A stretch of 64,000 nt of DNA from the NCBI GenBank assembly GCA_963281155.1, contig CAUJLY010000001.1, positions 1,054,001 through 1,118,000 of the forward strand, in the 5' to 3' direction. The stretch comes from Rhabditophanes sp. KR3021 (taxonomy: Eukaryota > Nematoda > Chromadorea > Rhabditida > Alloionematidae). A model generated the notes under the pieces. That model saw only the letters and a list, made by a program, of their open reading frames with translations. It searched no databases and was not told where the DNA came from. The translations under genes were made by a program, and so were the position numbers. This document shows, piece by piece, positions 56,713 through 64,000 of this stretch. Position 1 is the stretch's first letter, and each line of letters opens with the position of its first letter.

Positions 56713-57390
56713 ATGGAAAATAATTATTTTATCATGTCTCCAGATTCTTCCTCTTCTGAAAGTAGAGGCAAATCACTGGGTTCAATCAAAGAGTAAGTTA
56801 ACATCACCCAACACATCTAATCTAATAATTATTCCAGCAAAAAGATCATCAAAAGAGAACGTAACTCGAAGGCTCCCTACAAACCAAACCCAATCAGAGC
56901 AAAACAAACAGAAGTCGCCAGACAAAGAGGTTTCAAACAAGCTTATTCTGATTTACAAAGCATTATTCCCTACACCAATTGCAAACACCAACTCCCTAAA
57001 ATCAAAGTCCTCAATCTTACAATCAAGTACATTAATCATTTACAACAAATTTTAAATGAAGAAGTCATCAACGACACAATGTACGCACGTCCCCTCCAAA
57101 TAACTGATTTCGAAGATGTACTAAAAGAGGAGTTAAAAATTAAAAATACTTACATCGCTCGAGCCAAAAAGGAAATCGAAAGTGGTGCCTTTCCTAAAAA
57201 ATCATCACCATCTGTCGATTGCACCAAAATAATGGCTGATTCTCCTTTGTCTATAAACGAGTCAAATGAATCTGATTCAACTTCTCATCATTTCTATAAT
57301 TGGAACGAATATTATCAACACCCTTATCAAATCAACAACTGCGTCAAAATCGAACAACACTCAACCCTTAATCATCCCTTTTTTTATTAA
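56713..57390 (+). CDS. Basic helix-loop-helix transcription factor
   Basis: Exons 56713-56792 and 56838-57390 join across a 45 bp intron to give 210 residues. The bHLH region is PIRAKQTEVARQRGFKQAYS, then DLQSIIPYTNCKHQLPKIKV, then LNLTIKYINHLQQIL. It has a basic helix with a Glu-x2-Arg-type core (EVARQR), helix 1, a loop and helix 2 with the K(I/V)..L..AI.YI..L pattern. This is the Twist/HAND/FIGLA-like class A type that binds E-boxes as heterodimers with E proteins. Flanks are Ser/Lys-rich and the C terminus is Tyr/His/Asn-rich (HHFYNWNEYYQHPYQINN). The exact orthologue is unclear. The longer out-of-frame ORF that starts at 56705 is a shadow of the first exon and intron. Confidence 0.85.
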
Positions 57391-57945
57391 ATTTATTTAT
57401 GTCTTTTTGTTTACATTTGATCTCCTCTTTCAAATAAAAGTCACTTATTAAAAAAGTTAGTAATATTGGGCTCATAATCGTATCATTAGTAATAATAAAA
57501 GACAGCGACACACTTCAAACAAGTTTATGCAATTAGACTAAACTTATTATGACCTTTGTGTCGCTCTTTTTAGTTTATACAAAAAACAATTTCTTTGACT
57601 TTAAAGTTAAAGAAGAGTTTCAGGCATATTATACCGAAACATGAAACCGTCTTTATGATTCCTTCATCCAACTCCACTTTACGATTCATTTACCCAACTT
57701 TCTTTGTACACCCAAAAAAGTCTGGCCGCACATTAAATCATCTATACTACCACTTAATGCCAATCAAAGTAACCTTTAACAAAAAGAAACAACATCAATG
57801 TCATTTTAGGACACTTCTATTTACAGGCGCGACAAACAGACATCTCACTTCATTTTGGTTACCATCTAAGTGCATATACTTTATCGAAGAATCAACCAGA
57901 ACCAAAAAATTAAACAGATCTTTTATTTTAATTATATTAAGGTAA
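57391..57945. other. Intergenic with an interrupted inverted repeat
   Basis: An inverted repeat at 57504-57565 has outer arms agcgacaca/tgtgtcgct and inner arms aagttta/taaactt, with an 8/11-nt internal loop and an 11-nt apical loop. A TTG-started frame at 57595-57945 has no recognised homology and runs into the IgGFc-binding-like gene's 3' end; I do not call it. Confidence 0.45.
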
Positions 57946-59462
57946 TCATTTTCTTAAATTGAAACCAGTTAAAAATCCGGTCGCATCAAAAGCACCATTT
58001 GCCCCACGACAAAACACATAAGCAGCGTATTTGACATTTGTGTCAAAGGTATGAAGGCCAAATGTATCAATAGTGACTTCGAGTCGAACAAATTGTTTCT
58101 TAAACATCGTCAAAATAGTCTTAGTATATGCAAAATTAACCAAATTTTGCCCATCGACAGTTATAAAATCCTCGTTAGCACCATCTAAATCAGTAAAAAC
58201 TTCTAGGTAACAATTTGAAGCATACGTATAAAATTGAGTTGTTTCTCTGACATATTCTTCTGTACTTGGAATATAATGCAGGAAATGCCCATTTGCTGTC
58301 AGACCATCTCCTTGTACGTCTGCTCCAAGTCTATATTGTCTAGTTTGGCCAATTATAGATTGGATGCCTAGTTCCTTTCTCGTGGTCATAGTGATATTGG
58401 ATAGGCCGAATTTATCTAGATTTTGATTCCACCCTGTTAAGTCATTTGTTTCGTCAAACACAGTCACATTGTAGATTTCATTGCATGCAGTTGAAGCTAC
58501 AGGCGGAGCAATGTAGACTCGTGTTGTGTGATGATTTGTCATCACAATTTGTTCTTTTTTAGCTAATTTGACTCCGCAATTTTGGTTGTAAACTGGAAGT
58601 GGAACAAAAGCCGAGTAATCTTGGATGCATCTATTTCCACATAATCTATGGTCAAAAGATGTGCTTGCATAAGGTACAACGTAAGAAAGTACGACTGGTT
58701 GGGAGGTGGTGATGACGAAAGTTACGTTGAAGTCGTAGACATTTGAGGAGGTGAACATTTGTTTGGAACCTCTTGTGGTTAACACTGTTTTAGTTTGATC
58801 TGCAATTAAAGTTCCGTTGGCGTAGATTTGAACGGAGGCTGTGATTGAATCGCCGGTGTTTGTTAAGGGGAGGATTAGGATGCTGTCGTAGCTGCCGTTG
58901 TCTTCTGATACTCCCCCGAGGATGTACTTGGAGCCGGCCATTAATGAAGAGGGGACGAGGAAGATTTCCCCGAAGCCTAAATATATTAGTAATCGTATTT
59001 TTAATATTTTTTACCGTTGATTGGATCAGCCAGCTTTGCGTATAATTTTACTGTTACGTCACATGTAACAAAGATCCTCGGATCAAAGATGTTGTAAATT
59101 CCACTTCCACCTTGATTTATTTGAGCGTAAATTTGAGTTGGGCTCAAAGTAAACTAAAAGGATTAAATAAATGATGAGATTAAACTGATTTATATATTGC
59201 TTACTTCATTCAATTTCCCAAACAAAGCTTTTTTGGTCACCGAAACATCCTTCTTCGTATTCTTATCAAAATAAGAAATCGAACAACTAGCATCACTCTT
59301 AATAGGCATAACAATCAGCGAAAGCGTAGCAACAGGCGACAAAGGTTCCCATCCACTAAATGAAAGCACAAAAGAAGTGCCATCAGAATCAGCACCTTCT
59401 ACCAAAATAAGTGGACTCAAAAATAGAAAAGAACAAAGCAAATAATTAATTTTAAACATCAT
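57946..59462 (-). CDS. IgGFc-binding-protein-like secreted protein
   Basis: Exons 59205-59462, 59015-59153 and 57946-58976 join in frame to 475 residues. The signal peptide is MMFKINYLLCSFLFLSPLIL. The body is beta-rich with segments typical of the IgGFc-binding N-terminal fold: GFGEIFLVPSSLMAGSKYIL, LILPLTNTGDSITASVQIYA, VLTTRGSKQMFTSSNVYDFN, PVVLSYVVPYA and RLCGNRCIQDYSAFVPLP. Vertebrate FCGBP is a mucus glycoprotein; nematode relatives are secreted proteins of unknown role, plausibly at the gut or body surface. Six or more Cys residues suggest disulphides. It has no membrane span after the signal peptide. A relic copy lies at 28595-29212. Confidence 0.75.
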
Positions 59463-59995
59463 GGCAGCATCAATATGATTACTAAGTAAAGTCGAGTAGT
59501 TAAATATACTTATTATCAGCTTATCAGTTTATGAGAACGGACTTACACAAAGAGATTATATGATTGTCTATTAGTCAGGTGACGTCAAATCTTTTTAGAT
59601 GTATACTTTAATATAAATTTATTATTATATGATTGATTCAGGGGAGCGGTTCATGAATCAAGAAATTTTAGATCATAAAGCTGGCATACTCTAGGAATAA
59701 ATTCCTTTGGAAGATTTGTTTAGCTCCGGTTTGTGGTTTGCTATCAATGCTTCTGCACCTAAATAATCACATCTGACAAAGGAGTTCCTTTTAATAGCTA
59801 AACAAAATGATTCTTTTTTATAACTTCCTATAATAACTGTTTTACAACTTCTTTCAAAGTAGTTTGTATTACCACAAAAAACACCAATTCAATTATGAAA
59901 CAAACCCAAAAATGATTATTAATTTTATTAATATTCTATTCAAAAACTAATAAATATATATGATGCAGAAAGCATATCAAGAAAAATAATGGTGA
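59463..59995. other. Intergenic
   Basis: Promoter side of the IgGFc-binding-like gene and 3' flank of the giant repeat gene. No other feature is supported. Confidence 0.5.
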
Positions 59996-62900
59996 TTAAG
60001 TAACATTACAATAATGTTTAGCATTGTGTCTAGCTCTTCTAAATGGCACATGTTGTCCACCATTTGAATGAGTGCCTGGAGATAACTTCCTTGTTTCGAT
60101 AGGGACATCCGATGTGAAGGAGTATCGTTGGACGAATGTTGTGGTGCCTATATCTTCCATAGGGGGTAAGTCAAGGTAGGAAGGTGGGGTAAATTGCTCA
60201 TTTAGGCCGGAAGGCTGGTAGAGAAGTGCTTGTGGGGAGTAGGGAGTGGGGTTGGTGGGCCATTCCAAGTCGTATCTTTGGATTCGTTGCATTGTGTGGA
60301 GGGGTTCGGTCGAGGCTCGATGGTAGTGTTCACTTTCGAGTGGGGCATTTCTGATTGCTTGTTCGTACTCGAATCTTCTCTTTATTTGGCGGGGTTGGTC
60401 GGTATCGGTGGTGTTTAGCATTGTTGGTTCGACGGAATAGGAAGGTCTTTCGAGGGACCGACCATTTGTGCGGTAATATTGGTTTACTAATAAATCATGC
60501 CTTGGTCTGGATTCACTTCTTGATCTATGATACAAGGTGGAATAGTTGAGTGGATGGGACATTGGACCAAAATTGTTAGGATCCGTCTGTAGACAGATTT
60601 CACGATGTTTATCAGTAATATTATATGCTCTTGGTGGCGAAGAAGACAAAGCGTCTTCATGAATAGCTCTGCCAGTTTGATCAGAACTCATGTAATTAGA
60701 TTTGGCTGGAGAGTTGAAAGAACTGATCATGACGTTTTCAGTAACCATATTGCGATTGCTGCTCCGGGAGGCGTCTTTATCCATGCGTTTGGAGTAAGTG
60801 ATGGTGGTGGTCTCGGTGATTGTAGTCCAACCCTTGTGTCTTCTACGACTAGTTAGAGAAGATTCACGGTCATATGCTTCGACAAATCGTGTGAAGCTAC
60901 TACCTGGTTGGTTAGAGCGAGCAGTGGTGCGATATGGTGTTGAGGCGGCAAGAGGGGTCAGTGGGCGATGGAAATCTTGGGAACGAACTTTCTGTTCGTA
61001 AGAGCGAAGGTATACTTTAAATGAGGGGGAAAGAGAACGGTTTGGTGTTCTATATTGGCGAAGGGTAGAGTAAGGGTCTGATTGGGGGAGAAGATAATTT
61101 GAACGGAGTTCCGATCTGGACCTCGCTGCTGCTGAACTTGGAGAGGGGTGAGAAGGTCTTGGGTGGGTTGATAGTTCTGGATATACGTCATAAACGTCTT
61201 CTTCAAGTGAAGGTGTGCGTTCTTGAATTATTTTGAAAGACTTTGGATCAATGTCAAAGGAAGGTCTTCTAGCAGCAGGAGCTGAAATTTGAGGGCGATC
61301 GAACATTGCATTTTCGAAGTAAGTTTGTTTAGACAATGGAATAGCTTCATGTGAAGAGATGGTTACATGTTGTCTGGGCGTTGATTGAGTTGAAAATGCT
61401 GGAGACGTTACACGGTGAGACGGACGATAAGCTCTGTCAGAATGATAAGTCGGCATAGTCTCATACAGGTTATCTTCGTAGCTCTTAAATGGCACAGGTT
61501 CAGGAAGTCTTTGACTAATAATATGTTGAGCTTCTGTATATGAAACTGGATGATCAACATTATTAATTTTAGGACTGAGATTCGTGGATGAAATAACTTT
61601 GTAGCTGTCTTTTGATACTGGAGAAGAAGTCATTGCTTTTCTGTCTTCTTGAGCATATTTTTTGTTGAAAATTCCAGTGATTTTTGATGACATAGATTTC
61701 CCTCCTTCACCAATAGTGTAACTTATTTCAGGTTGGAGATCTTTTTCAACATGTTTATCAACTTTTTCAACAGGTTTTTTGTCGAATTGAGTTGCATCGA
61801 AAATATCAGCTGATTTTGCAGTAACACTAAGAGGACCAGAATAATGTTCCGGCTCTTCATGAGTCTTCTTAAAGAATCCGCTGATGGTAGATGAAATTCC
61901 TTTGGGCTTTTCTTCTAGTTCTTCAAAGTATTTTTCTTCTTTTGTTGTAGGAACATTGTACGATCCATCGTGATAAGTGTGAACTTTGGTATAAATAGGA
62001 ATATTCATGATCTCGTCTGTTTTGGTGGTTGATTGTAAATCTCCATAGTAAGGTTCGCTTGAAGGATAATCAGCATGAGTTTTCTTAAATAGACTTGTAA
62101 TCTTAGAAGAAAGTTTCTTTGATTTTTCAGGTGTTTCTGGGATTACAGTTTCTTCAACAAGTACTTGCTCAAGAGTTGGTTTCAAATTGTATGAACCATC
62201 GTGGTAGGTGTAAACTCTTGAATTCAGAGGAAGATCCAAAATGTCTTCGGATTTGGGTGTTGAGTATACTTCCCCATAATACGGTGTAGTGGATGGATAT
62301 TTATCGTGCTTGTTATGCGAAAATAGGCCGGAGATGATTCCTCCAACTGATCTTCCTTTTCCAGGAATAGCTTCATCCTCAGTTGGTTCAATTATTTCTT
62401 TTTTAACAGATTTAAGCTGATCGTAGTAGCCAACGTGCCTTTCAGGAACGTAAATATTAATATTTTCAGTTGAAATGTCATGAGTTTTATCAGTAGAATC
62501 TAATGGGCCAGTGTAAGCCTCTTCCGTTTTTGGAAAATCATAATGTGAAGAGGATGTTTTGAAAAAGTGCAATATTGTTCCAGAAACAGCCTTTCCTTTG
62601 TCTTGGATGTTCTCACCAAATTCAGTAGCGGGTTCGTTTTGGGTTGGTTCTCTTGATTGAACGTGATCATCTGAAGTTCCATGGTGGTAAACTGTTGAAA
62701 ATTCAGTAATAGGAAGAGTATCTAAATCTTGGGCTTTTCCAGTTTCATCTAATCTTCCTAAATAAGGAGAATGATCAAATTCATCTGGGTGCTTTCCTTT
62801 CTTGAATAAACCAGATAAGAATGTACCACCTTTTTTATCCAAATCCTGGCTTGGTTCTCTTTCAATAGTGGTTGTCTTAGCTGGAGTAAGTTGATCGTAG

Positions 62901-64000
62901 AAGCCTGGATGTCTCAAAGGTACTTGAGTATCAATTTCTTCTGGATACAATTCCTCATCTTTATCAGTCAACTTAACTTCACCTAGATAAAGTTCAGATT
63001 GTGGATAGTCATCGTGCTTATTTTTAGAAAACAAGCTTGACAAAAAGCCTCCTGATTTTGGTTTATTATCCAAATCTTGACTAGGTTCTCGTTCAATTTT
63101 AGTATCTTTTGGAGCCACAATTTTATCATAATGGCCAACATCGTATTTAGCTGAATAGAGGTCAATCGGTTCAGTAGAAAGATCTTCAGCTTTGCCGGTT
63201 TCAGACAATTGACCAATATAAAGTTCTGAACTTGGGTAGTCGCTTTGATGAGATGGTTTAAAGAATCCACTAATTTTGGATGAAATTCCATGAGCTTTTT
63301 CTTGAATTTCGTCAACAAAGTCAGTACTTGGTTGTCTTTTAACTTTTTCTTCCTTCTCAGGAACATGATCTGCACTGACCCCAGAATGATAAACTTGAGA
63401 GTAGTCGTGTAATGGTAATTCTTGTAAATTTTTAGCTTTCTCTGTACTATCAACAGGTCCATCGTGATAATAGGTTGGTGGATATTCTTGATCCTTATTT
63501 CCAGAAAAGAATCCCGTGATTTTAGCTCCTACTGATTTTCCTTTTTCCGTAACAATTTCACCAATATCTTGACTTGGTCTTCTTTCAATTGTCGATGTTT
63601 TAACAGGAATAAGTGTATCATAGAAGCCAACATGTCTTTCTGGAACATGATGATCAATTGGTTCGGCATCAAGCTCATTTGATTTGGCAGTGTTTACTAA
63701 CGGACCTTCGTAAACATCATAAGGGTAGTCATGATGCGCCGATGAACGCTTGAAGAAGCTGGTTATCTTGGCCGAAACCGATTTGCCTGAATCTTTGATA
63801 GGGCCAAGTAGATCGGAAGGCTCTTTTTGAATGTGTTCTTTTGGCTCAACAAAATCATCTGAAGTTCCGTGGTGGTAAATTGTTGAAAATTCAGTAATAG
63901 GAAGAGTATCCAAATCTTGGGCTTTTCCAGTTTCTTCTAGTCTTCCTAAATAGGGAGAATGATCAAACCCATCTGGGTGTTTTCCTTTCTTGAATAAACC
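59996..64000 (-). CDS. Giant tandem-repeat protein, 3' part (5' end beyond window)
   Basis: The minus-strand frame is open from the window edge to the stop at 59996, about 1334 codons without an intron. The N-terminal 60% of what is visible is an array of at least ten units of roughly 75-85 residues. Each unit has KGKSVGAKITGFF-type or SSKISGFFKK hydrophobic-basic helices, a YP....Y.G.L..T.KA..L motif, then Y.HG/R.VG.YD and IEREPSQDL. The C-terminal 550 residues are Ser/Arg/Tyr/Pro-rich with few order-promoting stretches (SRRRHKGWTTITETTTITYS, YNITDKHREICLQTDPNNFG). I do not recognise the protein. Giant nematode cytoskeletal linkers, such as long ankyrin isoforms, have comparable single-exon repeat tails, but that is only an analogy. 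Confidence 0.7.
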   Translation of the reverse strand, partial: GLFKKGKHPDGFDHSPYLGRLEETGKAQDLDTLPITEFSTIYHHGTSDDFVEPKEHIQKEPSDLLGPIKDSGKSVSAKITSFFKRSSAHHDYPYDVYEGPLVNTAKSNELDAEPIDHHVPERHVGFYDTLIPVKTSTIERRPSQDIGEIVTEKGKSVGAKITGFFSGNKDQEYPPTYYHDGPVDSTEKAKNLQELPLHDYSQVYHSGVSADHVPEKEEKVKRQPSTDFVDEIQEKAHGISSKISGFFKPSHQSDYPSSELYIGQLSETGKAEDLSTEPIDLYSAKYDVGHYDKIVAPKDTKIEREPSQDLDNKPKSGGFLSSLFSKNKHDDYPQSELYLGEVKLTDKDEELYPEEIDTQVPLRHPGFYDQLTPAKTTTIEREPSQDLDKKGGTFLSGLFKKGKHPDEFDHSPYLGRLDETGKAQDLDTLPITEFSTVYHHGTSDDHVQSREPTQNEPATEFGENIQDKGKAVSGTILHFFKTSSSHYDFPKTEEAYTGPLDSTDKTHDISTENINIYVPERHVGYYDQLKSVKKEIIEPTEDEAIPGKGRSVGGIISGLFSHNKHDKYPSTTPYYGEVYSTPKSEDILDLPLNSRVYTYHDGSYNLKPTLEQVLVEETVIPETPEKSKKLSSKITSLFKKTHADYPSSEPYYGDLQSTTKTDEIMNIPIYTKVHTYHDGSYNVPTTKEEKYFEELEEKPKGISSTISGFFKKTHEEPEHYSGPLSVTAKSADIFDATQFDKKPVEKVDKHVEKDLQPEISYTIGEGGKSMSSKITGIFNKKYAQEDRKAMTSSPVSKDSYKVISSTNLSPKINNVDHPVSYTEAQHIISQRLPEPVPFKSYEDNLYETMPTYHSDRAYRPSHRVTSPAFSTQSTPRQHVTISSHEAIPLSKQTYFENAMFDRPQISAPAARRPSFDIDPKSFKIIQERTPSLEEDVYDVYPELSTHPRPSHPSPSSAAARSRSELRSNYLLPQSDPYSTLRQYRTPNRSLSPSFKVYLRSYEQKVRSQDFHRPLTPLAASTPYRTTARSNQPGSSFTRFVEAYDRESSLTSRRRHKGWTTITETTTITYSKRMDKDASRSSNRNMVTENVMISSFNSPAKSNYMSSDQTGRAIHEDALSSSPPRAYNITDKHREICLQTDPNNFGPMSHPLNYSTLYHRSRSESRPRHDLLVNQYYRTNGRSLERPSYSVEPTMLNTTDTDQPRQIKRRFEYEQAIRNAPLESEHYHRASTEPLHTMQRIQRYDLEWPTNPTPYSPQALLYQPSGLNEQFTPPSYLDLPPMEDIGTTTFVQRYSFTSDVPIETRKLSPGTHSNGGQHVPFRRARHNAKHYCNVT
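61660..64000 (-). repeat. Coding tandem repeat with 1188-bp higher-order period
   Basis: Besides the basic unit of about 79 codons, the segment at 63900-64000 recurs almost identically at 62712-62812. The offset is exactly 1188 bp (396 codons, five basic units). The array therefore grew by duplication of a five-unit block and probably continues past the window edge. Confidence 0.75.

Noticed and set aside
57595..57945. 116-codon plus frame
   Set aside because: TTG start, no homology, and it ends exactly where the convergent minus-strand gene begins; coding status not supported.
60230..61001. Several plus-strand frames over the giant repeat gene
   Set aside because: Antisense shadows of a continuous, clearly coding minus-strand frame.
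1..64000. tRNA, rRNA, CRISPR arrays or bacterial-type operons
   Set aside because: None seen by eye on either strand; a tRNAscan or Rfam run would be needed to exclude small RNAs.

Overview
The window is nuclear DNA from a small-genome nematode. It is AT-rich, with short phase-consistent GT-AG introns (about 40-60 bp) and pyrimidine-AG acceptors just upstream of several start codons, as expected for spliced-leader trans-splicing. The families are nematode-typical: seven-transmembrane chemoreceptors of the str/srd and srx types, a tandem cluster of C6-domain secreted proteins, and an IgGFc-binding-like secreted protein. Short introns and divergence from rhabditid sequences would fit a clade IV nematode, but that is an inference. 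I see no bacterial, plasmid, phage or viral segment.

Layout. 1-5 kb: a five-exon SPRYD7 orthologue (-) with a GIY-YIG-like ORF nested in its one large intron, then a chemoreceptor (-). 6.7-10.5 kb: ribosomal protein L3 (-) and a secreted Gly/Asn/Trp-rich repeat protein (-). 12.8-15.1 kb: a single-exon BRICHOS-type membrane protein with a long Gln/Asn-rich amphipathic-repeat tail. 17.4-20.6 kb: a LAPTM-like four-pass protein (+) ending 56 bp from a compact choline-transporter-like protein (-). 21.5-27.7 kb: an orphan gene, an srx-like chemoreceptor (-) and a divergent Hsp110-like protein (+). 28.6-33.2 kb is a decay zone: an IgGFc-binding-like pseudogene abutting a damaged histone H4, a BTB-Kelch relic, an RNF-121 paralogue with an eroded RING, a small membrane ORF, and a 180 bp hAT-like MITE nearby.

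35-40 kb: ribonucleotide reductase large subunit and prolidase, separated by two back-to-back chemoreceptor relics. 40.1-44.6 kb: five tandem C6-domain genes (-) with one shared architecture. 45-49 kb: two multi-pass membrane proteins (-). 49.3-52.3 kb: a decayed ORF, a UGT fragment, and a nearly complete UGT gene with a one-base frameshift at its signature motif. 54-57.4 kb: an F-box-like/RGS protein and a bHLH factor (+). 58-59.5 kb: the intact IgGFc-binding-like gene (-), relative of the pseudogene 29 kb away. 60 kb to the end: the 3' part of a giant tandem-repeat protein (-), open at the window edge.

Core housekeeping genes (rpl-3, rnr-1, pepd, spryd7) are interspersed with fast-evolving secreted, sensory and detoxification families. 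Most of the oddities (pseudogenes, relic junctions, degenerate domains) lie in the latter. Exon coordinates were worked out by hand; each multi-exon model below was checked for splice sites and reading-frame continuity.
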